Assembly (NCBI GenBank): GCA_026770575.1
Contig: MU657270.1
Span: 45,120-71,247, forward strand
Reading direction: 5' to 3'
Length of the DNA stretch: 26,128 nt
From: Pelagophyceae sp. CCMP2097
Taxonomy: Eukaryota; Sar; Pelagophyceae
The position numbers and the translations under genes are program-made. The notes beneath the pieces were generated by a model. That model was not told where the DNA came from and did not search any database. It worked only from the letters and a program-made list of their open reading frames with translations. This document shows, in pieces, positions 9,130 to 18,690 of the stretch (position 1 is the stretch's first letter; each line of letters begins with the position of its first letter).

Positions 9130-11950
9130 ATGCTGGAGCCGCAGGGCCAGGCGCAGGAGTGGGCCCTGCGTGGGGGCCTGGAGCGCGAGTGGCAGGATTG
9201 GACGCACGCCCTGGACCTTGCCGAGCTCGCGGCGATTATCGGCACGACCGAGGCCCGCGCCCGGGCGCTGTCGGCAGCGGGCGCCATCAAGCCGCCGCCG
9301 CCGCCGCCCATGCGCTGCCGCGTCGCGCTCATCACGGCCGCGCGGCGAAAGCCGACGGTTTTTACCAAGCCGCGCAGACTCTCCGTGGAAGACGAGCCCG
9401 CGCGCGGCCGCCGCGACGACGACGGCGGCCGCGACGACAGCGGCGGCCTCGAGGCGCCCCCGGTGCGCGAGCTCCTCACGATTGGCGGCTCGGAGAGTTT
9501 GATCTGCCATGCGCTGGCGGGCCTCGAGCGCGCGGGCCTTACGACCGTCGTCGTCGTCGTCGCGCACCGAGGCGCGGAGATCATGGACCACATCCGCGGC
9601 AAGTTCGCGGCAAGGCAAATCGCCCTCGAGTTTGTGGACCTCGGGGACGATTGGAACGGCACTCACGCGCAGTCCATCCTCTCCGCGCGCACGGTGGTGC
9701 AGCGGCATGCCGGCGCGCAGCCCGTGCTCGTGGCCACGTCGGACCACCTCTTCGACGCCGCGCTCATCCGGAAATTGGCCGCGTCGGAGGACCCAAGGTC
9801 GCTCCTCCTCGTCGAGGACGAGCTGCACCGCCAGTGCCGCGCCGGGATGCTGCCGCCGACGGCCGTGCGCGTGGCGACGCGGCGCCGCGAGGAGGCCGGC
9901 TTCGGGGCGCGGCTGCGGCGCTGGACCGCCGGGCCCGACGACTCTGAGACGGTGGCGTGCCTGCGCGTGGGCCGCGGCATCGCACCCCACGACGCCTTTG
10001 ACGCGGGGCTGGCGCGCATCACAGGCGTCGTCTGGGGCGCTTTAGAGGCTCTGGAGGCGCGGCGGCCGCGGCGCTACTTTGCGCTCTGCGATGCGCTGGA
10101 CGCGGCGGCGAAGCTGGACCAGCTCTCGGCAGTCTTCACCGAAGGCTTGCCCTGGCTCGCCGTCGAGACGGACGAGCAGCTCGACTTTACGCGCGTCGTC
10201 GTCACGTCGCCGCGCTTCCGAGACGTGGCGCCCTACGAGCTCTTGATTGCTCGCAAGAAGTCGTCGGACGCCCTCAGGCAGGCCGCCGAGCAGGAGGCCG
10301 TGCCGCAGGCACGCGACGACGCCGACGAGGTGTGGCAACGCGACGCGAAAGAGGCGCGGCCGCACGTGGACGAGGCGGTGCCGCTCGTGGCGCCTGGCGA
10401 GACGCGGGCGTTTGTCGCCGTGGCCGTCGCGGGTGCGCGCGGCGGCGACGCCGAGGCGCCGCGCGGCCCTCTGCGCCTCCGGCGTAGCACGACGGGCGTC
10501 GGGCCGCAGCTGCGCGTCCAGCTCGACGGCGGCTGCGCGCCGGCGCACGCGGCGGCGCTCGTCGCCGTCGACGACGCGCTTTTCGTCGTCGTCGACGCCG
10601 CCGCGCCGCCGCCGACGGCGGCGCAGCAGCTCCAGCGCGCGCTCCTCGAGACGGCCGGCGTAGTGTCGTTTGACGACGTCCGCTCCGTCGAGCTCCAGTT
10701 CGCCGCCGGATCCGCCGGCGGCGGCGCGCCCGTGCTCGAGGCGCGCGTCGCGCGCCGCGTGCCCGTCCTCGGGTGGTGCATCCTCGTCGGCGCCACGGCC
10801 GCGCAGGCGTCGGCGGCGCTCGTGCTCGGTGGCGGCGGTGCGCAGCCGGCGCCGCTCCTCCTCGTGCTCTGGCGCTTGTGCGGCGCGACGCTCCTCGCCG
10901 TGCCCGCGGCGGCGATGCGCGTGAAGCGGACGTGGGGCGCGCGCCGCGGCAGCGCCAAGTGCGCGCCGCCGGCGGCTGGGGCGACGGGCACGTACAACGC
11001 CATCTTCGCGTGCACATCCTGCTTTTTCATCTCGTGCTTTGCGTTCCAAAAGGCCGTCACCGCCGCCGCGCCAGACATGCTCGGCGACGCAGTCCTCTTC
11101 TCGAGCCTCACGCCTTTGATCATCGTCGGGCTCCGCCTCGTCGGCGCCGTCGGCGCGCCGCCGACGGCCGGGGAAATGGCCGGCACGGCGCTCGGCGTCG
11201 GCGGCTGCGCCGTCTGCGCCGCCACCGCGGCGGCGGCGGCGCCCCTCGCCGGCGCGGCGGCGGGGGGCGCGGGCCGCTTGGCCGCCGTGGCGGCATTTGG
11301 GTTCGGGGCCGCATTCTTCCACGCCGGCAAGGTCGTCGTCTCGGCCGACATCCTCGCAAACGGCTTCAACGCGTCGTACCTCCACCTCACGCTAAACACC
11401 GGAGCCTTCTTCCTCGTGAGTCGCGCGCGGTTTCCGCGGGCGGACGCGGGACTGTCCGTCGTAGGCCCTTGCCGTCGTCGTTTCGCTCCACCCGAGCATC
11501 CTCCAAACGCCCGCGCTCCTCAACGGCAACGGCGGCGTGTTTGGGCTGTTCGCGCCGAAGAACTTTGACGCCTACCTCTGGCTCGCCTTTGGCGTCGACA
11601 CGTGCGGCACCTTTGGCTACATCGTCGCGCTCCAATTCGTCGGGCCTTTGGTCGTCACCGTCGCTGCGCTCATGCAGCCTTTGTGTACGGTTCTGGAGGC
11701 GCACGCCCTGCTGGGCGACCCGCTGCCGGGCCTGCCCTACGCGGGGGGGGTCGCGCTCCTTCTCGCCGGCGGCACGCTCGTCGCCATCGCCGGCGCCGCG
11801 ACAGTCGAGGACGTCGACATCTCGGCAGCGATCAAGGATCGCCTCCAGCTTAAGCTCGAGCAGCAGCGCCATCTTGATGGGTTCGGCGCGAAAGACGCCG
11901 CGGCACCCGCGACGTCGGACGAGTACAACACGTTTGGCGTCGCGGCCTAG
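9130..11950 (+). CDS. Nucleotidyltransferase fused to a DMT/EamA-type transporter
   Basis: Exons 9130-11415 and 11465-11950 (GTGAGT intron of 49 nt, phase 0) encode about 923 residues. Residues 65-380 resemble a sugar- or alcohol-phosphate nucleotidyltransferase: LITAARRKP, LLTIGGSESLICHALAGLER, the strand TTVVVVVAHRG, the metal/nucleotide motif ATSDHLFD near 204, and WLAVETDEQLDFTRV near 345. Residues about 380-540 form a linker with a possible small alpha/beta domain. Residues 544-890 contain ten hydrophobic helices, starting VPVLGWCILVGATAAQASAA and ending YAGGVALLLAGGTLVAIAGA, as in drug/metabolite transporters. The canonical Gly-rich loop GxGxR is degenerate. In bacterial lic loci a phosphocholine cytidylyltransferase (LicC) and a DMT-family choline permease (LicB) are separate neighbours, so a similar substrate is possible but only inferred. 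The start is the first in-frame ATG. Confidence 0.8.
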
Positions 11951-11973
11951 ACAGCCACACCGCGACCGAGACG

Positions 11974-11999
11974 GGGCCCGCCGAAGCTTCGGCGGGCCC
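11974..11999. repeat. Perfect 26-nt palindrome
   Basis: A perfect inverted repeat centred on AAGCTT between 11986 and 11987, with arms of 13 nt and no mismatch. It begins 24 nt after the stop of the fusion gene. In RNA it would form a very stable hairpin with a minimal loop. It may lie in the 3' UTR; in a eukaryote this is not a terminator in the bacterial sense. Confidence 0.9.
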
Positions 12000-12172
12000 G
12001 GCCGAAACTGCCGACCCGTCCCCGATTTACACACACACAGCGCCGCGTACCTCGCGCGCCCGGCTCGAGGCCCGTCGCGCCGGCGCCCCCTCTGTTAATA
12101 ATCATTCTGTTAGAAACTGTTACAGTAGAAGTCTGGTACACACAGGTCCGCAAGGGCGCGTCGCGCCCGGTG

Positions 12173-13541
12173 TCACGCGGGTGTGGGGGCCGCCGTGGGC
12201 GCCGCCTCGTCGTCCTCTTCGAGGTCGTCGAGGCCGTCGTCGCCGTAGTCGGCTTGGTATTCGTCGTCCTCGTCCTCGTCCTCGTCGTCCTCTAGCTCTT
12301 CATCGATGACGATGGCTTGGCCGTCCAGATGGTCGAATTGGTCGCCTTCGAGCTCGTCGTCCGTGCCGTCGCCCGTGGAGTCGGGCATGGAGTCGTCGTC
12401 CGTCGTGTCCCACTCCTCGTCGTCGTCCGGGTGCGCCGCGCCGCCGTCGTCCGTCGCGGAGCGTTTGACCAGGACCCTCGAGCCGTACGCGTCGCGCCGC
12501 ACCTGCGCCGGGGCCAGTCGCGCGCAAGGCCTCTCCGGGGCGCACCCCAGCGTCGAGGCGCACCTCCCAGTTGGCCGGGTCGGCGTCGGCCTCTACGGCG
12601 GGCGCTTCCGCGGGCGGCTCCGGGGGCCAGGCGTGACTACAGTAGCTGAGCACGAAGTAGAGGGCCTCGATGGGCAGCGCGCCGAGGGCCGTCTTGGCGT
12701 GGTGGCGGATCGACGAGGCGCGACAGAGGAGCATGGCGCGGACCATCTTCCGGAACTTGGGCTCGAACTGCGCATCCGACTGGGGCGTCCAGAGCTTGAC
12801 GCGGACGCTGTAGCGGACGCAGCCGACAAATTCGCGCAAAGGCCGCCACGCCGAGTCGCCCCAGTAGCCCACCGGAGCAAATAAAGCGCCGCCCGTGTGC
12901 GCGACGCCCGAGAGGATGCGGACGTGCGCGTCTTCCAGCGTGACGCCGCGATGGCGCTGGTTGTTGTAGACGACGCCGTCGAGCGACTCTGCGTGCACGT
13001 ACACTCCCAGCTTCGTCGACGTCCCTGCGCTCAGTCTCATGGGCTTGGAGAAGGGCAGGTCTCTCAAAGCGTGGCCGCGCGCGGGCGCCGCGTGCGCGTC
13101 GAAGAGCACGGTCCACTGCGACGGCGGCTGCAAGAAGACGCTGCGCTGGCCGCCCGGCGCGCTCCGAGCAAAGCCGCCGAGGACGCCGAGGACGCGCGTG
13201 CGGCCTAGGGCGCCTCGGACGCCGACGCCCTCGACGTCGACGTACTCGATGGGGACGCGGCCGGCGAGCTCGATGTCAAAGATGATGCCGTGGAACGTAT
13301 GGTCGTCGTCGTCGCGCGTCTCCAGCGTAAACGTCCCGGACTGCGTGTAGCTCGAAACCGACTCGCGTGACAGCGGCGCCGCCGCCCGGCTCTCGAAGAA
13401 CGACCTACGGCCACGCTCCCGGGACGCGCAAAGAGGCCGGGCCCACGCTCCGAGACCCCCGCGCGCGAGTGCCGCGAAGAGGGCGGGCGCACGGCGGCGG
13501 ACGCACCGCGGCTCGAGCGGCGGACCCTCGAACTGCGCCAT
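12173..13541 (-). CDS. Uncharacterised protein with beta-rich domain and acidic tail
   Basis: Minus-strand exons 13541-13507, 13404-12546 and 12502-12173 join in phase (2, 0) and encode about 407 residues. Introns start GTGCGT and GTGCGC; the second is only 43 nt. After MAQFEGPPLEPRSFFESR comes a region rich in beta strands: GTFTLETRDDDDHTFHGIIF, FDIELAGRVPIEYVDVEG, WTVLFDAH, LSAGTSTKLGVYVHAESLDG and EDAHVRILSGVAHTGG. This order (FDI, inner strands, W, late YV segment, dl.I..G) resembles a domain I recall from many diatom and other stramenopile proteins; its role is unknown to me. A helical part follows (FRKMVRAMLLCRASSIRHHA; LPIEALYFVLSYC). The last exon is extremely acidic (DEELEDDEDEDEDDEYQADY), typical of disordered nuclear or chaperone-binding tails. 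No signal peptide is seen. Confidence 0.68.
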
Positions 13542-13857
13542 CCCCCTCGCCGGGCGCGCTCGGAAGGACTCGACCTGGTATAGGTGGCACTGTAAAATAA
13601 TTTATAAAAACTGTATTTGATTTTACATGTAGTTACATGTAATTACACGACCTCCAAATTTTGCCTTTGTAGTCCCCACTTCCCAAAAGTCCATAAACCC
13701 CGGCCAAAAATCGAAGTACGAAAACAAAAAGCGGGAAAATCAAAAAGTACGAAAATCCCACTTTTAAACCCTCGCAGTTTGTGCACACCAAAATTCCCGA
13801 CTTCCCGCCGAAAATCGTAGATTCTGGGCTGAAATGGCTGAAATGGAGCCAATAACC

Positions 13858-13906
13858 TTGATTTTCACATGAAATAGAGTCAAATCTATTGATTTTCACA
13901 CGAAAT
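13858..13906. repeat. Short direct repeat in the AT-rich island
   Basis: ttgattttcacatgaaat (13858-13875) and ttgattttcacacgaaat (13889-13906) differ by one base and lie 31 nt apart. Just upstream, ctgaaatgg occurs twice in a row (about 13829-13846). Confidence 0.85.
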
Positions 13907-13962
13907 TGCTGTATTTAAATTATTGAGTGACGTTTTGAAAATATTGAAAAAGTCCATAAATT

Positions 13963-14220
13963 TTAAAATATTTCCCGCCCACAGAAACGGAACAGCGAAA
14001 CCGAAAGTGGGTTTCCCCGTGTGGTGCAAACCGGGAAGTTAGCTGAATCGTCCAAGTGCACAGTAAAGTCTTGTTTGAACAAAAGTTGGACTTTAGGGAT
14101 CCTATCCCAAAACATGCGCATGCAGAGCCACACCTCGTTTTTGAGCTCGTCAGTTCGCTGGGGCGACTCGGCGGAGCCTCCCGCTCCCGCTAAGCCCCAT
14201 TGCGCCTCGTTTGAGCGCCT
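13963..14220 (-). other. Candidate exon or gene remnant in the AT-rich island
   Basis: An 85-codon minus-strand frame runs from an acceptor-like site (catatttttag just before 14220) to TAA at 13965-13963. It encodes AESPQRTDELKNEVWLCMRM, then FWDRIPKVQLLFKQDFTVHL and TTRGNPLSVSLFRFCGREIF. The composition is balanced rather than Arg/Ala-rich, which is unusual for a chance frame here, and there is no initiating ATG at its start. It may be a terminal exon or a remnant of a mobile element. I do not recognise a family. The opposite strand is also open over 14021-14224. Confidence 0.35.
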
Positions 14221-14438
14221 CTAAAAATATGACCTTCACTTAACACTGTAAATACGTGTGTAACAGTAATTACACTGTAATTACAGTAAAAACAGGGGCC
14301 CATAATCCTCTACACTGTCTTTGCCCACCTAGATATGCCCTGGTGTGTCAGAGTCACTTAAGTTTTTCAGTGCTTTTGGCGATAGATTTCCATGGCCCGG
14401 CGTCGCGTGGAGCCAAGCGCACAAAAAATATTAGGTTC

Positions 14439-16577
14439 CTATAACTTGGCCTCCCCGGCCCTGAGGAGCCCTTGCTCCTCTGGTACCGGCGGCTCGGACC
14501 GCGTCGGCGGCTCCCTGCGCGATGCGGCGTGGTCGGCCCGGAGGCGTTCGATCAGCGCGGCGTGCTCGGCCTCCCGCTCCGCGACGGCGCGCTTGACGGC
14601 GTACTTGAAGGCCTTGAGCTTGTCCTTTTGCTCAGAAGCCTCGCGCCGCGTCTCCTCGAGCGCGTCGTCGTGGCGCTGCTTTTGGAGCCGATATGTCGCC
14701 GCGAGCCCCTCGAGGTTGCCGCGGTGCGCCGCCGTGAGCGCCGTCTCCGCGGACTCGACGGCGGCGCGTATCGCCTCTTCGTCGGGGCCCGCCTCGGCCT
14801 CCATCAACGCAATGGCGTGCTCCTCGTTGAGCCGAGATACCGCGGCGGCGTGGGCCGCCGCCGCCAAAACCGCGTCGGCCGCGCGCGCCGCCAGCGCCGC
14901 ATCCGACGCGCCCTCGAGCTGCGCGCGCGCCGCCGCGAGCTCCTCGCCCGCCGCCTCGCGCTCCGCCTCGAGTGCGCGGCGCTCGACGTCAAACGACTCC
15001 GACGCCTGCGCGAGCGCGGCCAGGCGCGCGTCCGTGACGCGCAGCGCGGCCTCCGAGTCGGCCGCCTCGACGGCCGCCACCTGGCGCTCCCGCCACTCGG
15101 CCTCGAGGCTCTGGACCGCCGTGGTGTAGCGCTCCTCCCACTCCGCCTCGACCTTTGCCGCAGCCGCGGCGTGCGCCTCGTCGGCCGCCGCCTGCCGTGC
15201 CCGCCCTTCGGCCTCGAGCGTCGACGCCGCATCAGCGTGCCGTTCGTGCCACTTTGCCTCGAGGTTCTGCAACGCCGCGGCGTGACGCTCCTCCCATTCC
15301 GCCTCGACCTTTGCCGCAGCCGCGGCGTGCGCTGAGTTGGCCGCCGCCTGCTGTGCCCGCCCCTCGGCCTCGACCTTTGCCGCCGCAGCAGCGTGCCTTT
15401 CGTGCCACTCGGCCTCGAGGTTCTGCACCGTCGCGGCGTGGCGTTCCTCGCACTCCGCCTCGACCTTTGCCGCAGCCGCGGCGTGCGCCGAGTTGGCCGC
15501 CCCGATGGCCGCCGCCTGGCGTCCCTGCCACTCGGCCTCGAGGTTCTGCACCGTCGCGGCATGCCGTTCTTGCAAGTCCCCCTCGAGCTTTTGCACCGTC
15601 GCGTGTTCTGCGTCGCGCACTCGCAACTCCTCGACCGCCGCAGCGTGGCGTCCCTGCCACTCGGCCTCGAGCTTGGCCACCGTTGCGGCGTGCGTCTCGT
15701 CGAGCGCCGCGACCGCCGTCGCGTGTTTTCCCTGCAACTCGGCCTCGAGCGCCGGCGCCACGGCGGCGTGTTTTTCTCGCCACTCGGCCTCGAGCTTTTG
15801 CACCGTCGCGGCGTGGTCTTCATCACGCGCTCGGAGCGCCTCGACGGCCGCCGCCAGTCCCTGCCCGTCGGCCTCGAGCTGCTGCATGTTCGCCTCGGCG
15901 GCCGCGGCGAGGCGGGCCTGCCACTCGGCCTCGATGGTGTGCAGCGTCGCCGCGTGCGCGTCGTCGCGCGCGCCGACGGCTTTCGCGTAGCGGTCGCGCC
16001 AGTCGGAGTCGAGCTGCGTCACCGTCGCGCCATGGCGGAGCTGCAGCTCCGCCTCGAGCCGGGGCAGCGCCGCGGCGCGCGCGTCGTCGAGCGCCCGGGC
16101 CTGCGCGGCGTAAGCCGCCGCGCGGCGCTCGTTTTCCGCGCCGTGCGCCGCGCGCAGCACCGCGACGGCCGCCGCATGCGCCGCGTCGCGCGCCTCGAGC
16201 GCGGCCTGCTCGTCGGCGGAGCGCTGGGCGCGCTCCTCGTCGGTGCGCCGCGTGAGCACGTCGGCCTAAGCGAGCTCCGTCGGGGCGCGGACGCGCCGTG
16301 CGTCTCGGAGGCCGGCGTACCTCCCTCACCTGCTCGCGCGCATCGTCGAGCAGCTCGAGCGCCTGCTCGAGCTCGCCCGGCTCGGTGCGGAAGGGCTCGA
16401 GCTTCTTGCTCAACGCGCGCCTGCGGCAGCCTCGACGCACCGCGGCGAGCGACTCTCACGGGGGAGCCGGCGTGGGACGCCGCCGGCGCGCAGCACGCAG
16501 CGCGCGGGCGAGAGCATCAGGACCGTGACGGCGTTGCAGGGAGGTACGAAGCCTTTGGCCTCTGGGCGGTCACCCAT
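14439..16577 (-). CDS. Long alanine-rich coiled-coil protein (5' part unresolved)
   Basis: The main exon 16265-14439 (609 codons with stop) is joined in phase 0 to an upstream exon ending at 16330 by an intron starting GTGAGG and ending CTCGCTTAG; the join reads LELLDDAREQ then ADVLTRRTDEERAQ. Nearly the whole protein is one predicted coiled coil rich in Ala, Glu, Arg and His, with LEAEW.ERHAA segments and 52-residue tandem repeats in the middle. The C-terminus (REASEQKDKLKAFKYAVKRA) remains helical. Such proteins are usually structural or motor/centrosome-associated; no specific family can be named. The first exon is uncertain: ATG at 16577 (MGDRPEAKGFVPPCNAVTVL) is a candidate, but no donor of adequate length and phase joins it to the exon around 16330-16430. 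Confidence 0.68.
15125..15620 (-). repeat. 156-bp tandem repeat within the coiled-coil gene
   Basis: The word acctttgccgcagccgcggc starts at 15151, 15307 and 15463, exactly 156 nt (52 codons) apart. The encoded unit includes AHAAAAAKVEAEWEERHAA and LEAEWHERHA. Shorter, more divergent versions of the same LEAEW motif extend to about 15990. Confidence 0.85.
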
Positions 16578-17284
16578 CGCGGGTCCTCCTTGCCTTGCAG
16601 AATCGTTTAGCGAATTAAATCCTCGCCCCGTCGTGACCGAAGCAGCACTGGTGACGTTCCAAGCCGTGCCTCCAACCCTGACGCGGTTTCGCCCGCCGGC
16701 GGTGCTCGGTTGCGCGTCTGCGTCTGTGGACCAGCCGGCCGTCGTCTTCTTCCACGTGCCGAGTCGACGCCGCGGACGAAGAGCCCTCCCCGGACGAAAG
16801 ATTGTCCCCTGGCCAACGACAGGCTCTTGCGCCCCCCTCTTTGGATTTAATTTCATGGTGAGAACCTTTCCAATATCAATCCATCCGTTAAACCCCGCTC
16901 CGACGAGCCCCAGTGGCAGGGTGGCGTAATAGGCGGGCGTAAAGAGCGGGCGAGCGTAATGGGCGGCCCCTACAAGTGACACTCAGGTTACGGGAGCCTT
17001 CAGGTGCGCTGGAGACGCCTCTGTTCAACATTCGACAGAAGTAAATTTGTAGGAAGCCAGCGTTCTGTTTTTTTGCCAAGTGGGGGGGGAACAGTAGGGA
17101 CAACTACAATGTAGGAGGAGGGGCCAAGAAGAAAAACCAAAGGAGAGAGATACTTCAGTTCAGTGTGCAACGCAGGTCACCCCAACCCGTTCTCTTTGCA
17201 AAGAGGGGGAAGAGAGCGCGCGGAGAAGTGAGACGCCTGAGGTTCGCCGAGGCTCTCCTTCGGCGCGTTCGTCGGAGGCACACG
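16578..17284. other. Unresolved region with open frames on both strands
   Basis: On the minus strand one frame is open from 16982 through 16578, continuous with the candidate first codons of the coiled-coil gene, and includes a hydrophobic segment (AYYATLPLGLVGAGFNGWID). On the plus strand a frame open from about 16525 ends at a donor-like ATG-GTGAGA near 16858. I cannot decide which, if either, is transcribed. The right part has a G-run (about 17083-17090) and a purine-rich tract (17126-17152) with no gene signal. Confidence 0.35.
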
Positions 17285-18223
17285 ATGGCGGCTTTCACGC
17301 GATCACCGACGCCGTCGCGCCCGATCCAAATCTCACCGACGACGTACCCGGACAACGGCGGCAAGAGAGTTGCAGCTTCCTGGGCCGGATGCGAAGGGCG
17401 AAGAGACGACTGCCCGCCCGCGCCCGTCATCGGCTCCATGAAGATCCCGTGAGTGTCCGCAAACGCGCGAGCGCGCGGGCGCGCGCTCTGTACCGAAGCT
17501 CGCGCGACGGGGCGAGGGCGGCTTTGATGCGGAGAACATTCTGAGTGCCCCTTTTTGGGCGTCACGCGCCGGGCGCCGTCTGGCGCGGGAGACCCCGGAT
17601 CGTCGCGCCGCCGCGCACCGTTTCTTTCATTAGGAGCCGGCTGCGCGCCGCGGCGTCGTTTTCCCGAGAGCCTTTTTGCCGATTGGAGACAGGCGCGCCG
17701 TAGGCAAACGGCCATGCCGCTGCTGCAGCTGCCGAGCCCGGCGTCGGTGACGGACGACACCATCTCGCTCGCCGCGCGAAGCGAGAACAAGTGCTTCGCG
17801 GCCTCGTTGCCCGCGAGGAGTGGGTTTAAGATGCCGACGTCAAAGTCCCTCGACGAAAAGCTAAAGCCGTCGGCGCTGTCCATCCTGGAATCCGAGGTGC
17901 GCCGCGGCGCGAAGCCGTCGACGCGCAATCGACGGAGCCTCGTCCCAAAGGGCCGCAAAGGCGTGTCGCGCGACGCGCCGCGAATTCAGGCGTTCCAGGA
18001 CATAATCTCGGCGAGCCTCGACATCCGCGGCGGCGGCGCGGCGCTCCTCCTCGCGGGGCGGCGTGGCACGTCCACGGACGACGACGACGCGCCGCCGGCG
18101 GCGCGGCGCAGCGCCGGGGCGGCCGGCGCCGCGCGGCCTTTTGACGACGACGACAAGCGCCGGCCCGACGACGACGACGCGGCCGACGACGACGAGGACG
18201 ACCTCTTCGCGCTCGAGTCATGA
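17285..18223 (+). CDS. Uncharacterised protein with Asp-rich C-terminal tail
   Basis: Exons 17285-17448 and 17704-18223 encode about 227 residues. The donor is GTGAGT and the acceptor GCGCCGTAG; phase 2 is kept and the join reads GSMKIP then QTAMPLLQLPSPASVTDD. An alternative acceptor at 17633 (TTTCTTTCATTAG) has a better pyrimidine tract but leads to a stop after 22 codons. The N-terminus is Ser/Thr/Pro-rich (MAAFTRSPTPSRPIQISP). The centre is basic (STRNRRSLVPKGRKGVSRDA) followed by a helix (IQAFQDIISASLDI). The tail alternates Asp runs with basic residues (FDDDDKRRPDDDDAADDDED). No known domain is recognised; a nuclear, RNA- or chromatin-associated protein is possible but unproven. A CDS starting at 17714 is the fallback model. 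Confidence 0.62.
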
Positions 18224-18690
18224 TCTACCGCCGGCACGCCAAATATCACACATCGCTGCTCGCCGCATACTGCGCGCGACCAACGTCCGAACCGGGGAGC
18301 GCGCCGCCGCCAACCGGCGCTTCGATTCGATGCCGTCCGAAGGGGGCCGCCTCGACGTTCCAACTCCCGAGCTGTGCACATAGAAATTAACGGGTCGTGT
18401 CTGGGCTTGACACTGAATCACGGACTGAATCTAGGAGGATCCCCGGGCGACTCACAGCCGGAATCGATCTATACCTCGTCGCTCAGCCACGCGGTGCAGC
18501 CGTATAGGCATCGCCGGCGCGCGCGCTTATCGAAGCCTCGAACACCTTCCGAACCTTGTGCAAGCTTCTGCCCTTCTCCCAAAGGTGTGGATCGGCGACA
18601 CGGAGGTGGTTGGTTGTGCTGGTGGTTGCTCTTGCACTGCGCGGAACGTTATCGGGACGCGCGCGGCTCCGGCGCGCGACGCAGGGGCCC
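18224..18690. other. Intergenic region upstream of the KEA-type gene
   Basis: No gene seen. The frame of the antiporter is open back to about 18556 but without ATG, and the stretch contains a hydrophobic run (WLVVLVVALALRG) that could be part of an unidentified first exon. Slightly AT-richer sequence around 18370-18480 may hold the promoter. Confidence 0.4.

Larger units (their letters stand above)
13542..14438. other. AT-rich island of unclear origin
   Basis: Base composition changes abruptly near 13580 and returns near 14450. The stretch contains repeated words: TGTAATTACA-like palindromes at both ends (about 13629-13646 and 14265-14285), cactgtaaa at both ends (13588 and 14243), agtccataaa twice, and a direct repeat near 13858-13906. 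It could be a degenerate mobile element or simply a spacer. No terminal inverted repeat or target-site duplication could be defined by eye. It separates two minus-strand genes. Confidence 0.55.

Noticed and set aside
10042..11399. Minus-strand frames opposite the nucleotidyltransferase-transporter gene
   Set aside because: Arg-rich low-complexity products caused by codon bias; the plus strand encodes recognisable motifs and ten hydrophobic helices.
9130..11950. Calling the fusion a LicC-LicB choline system outright
   Set aside because: Neither domain shows a choline-specific motif that I can verify by eye; the comparison rests on domain types and is left as inference.
13615..13650. Terminal inverted repeats of a transposon at the left edge of the AT-rich island
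   Set aside because: The TACATGTA and TGTAATTACA words are short self-palindromes; I could not pair a longer left end with a right end or find a target-site duplication.
14472..16255. Long plus-strand frames opposite the coiled-coil gene
   Set aside because: They are antisense shadows of a highly biased GC-rich coding strand; their products are Arg/Leu/Ala-rich without domains, whereas the minus strand gives a consistent coiled coil.
17634..17703. Exon following the TTTCTTTCATTAG acceptor
   Set aside because: It has a better pyrimidine tract but gives a stop after about 22 codons; the acceptor at 17703 continues the long frame in phase.
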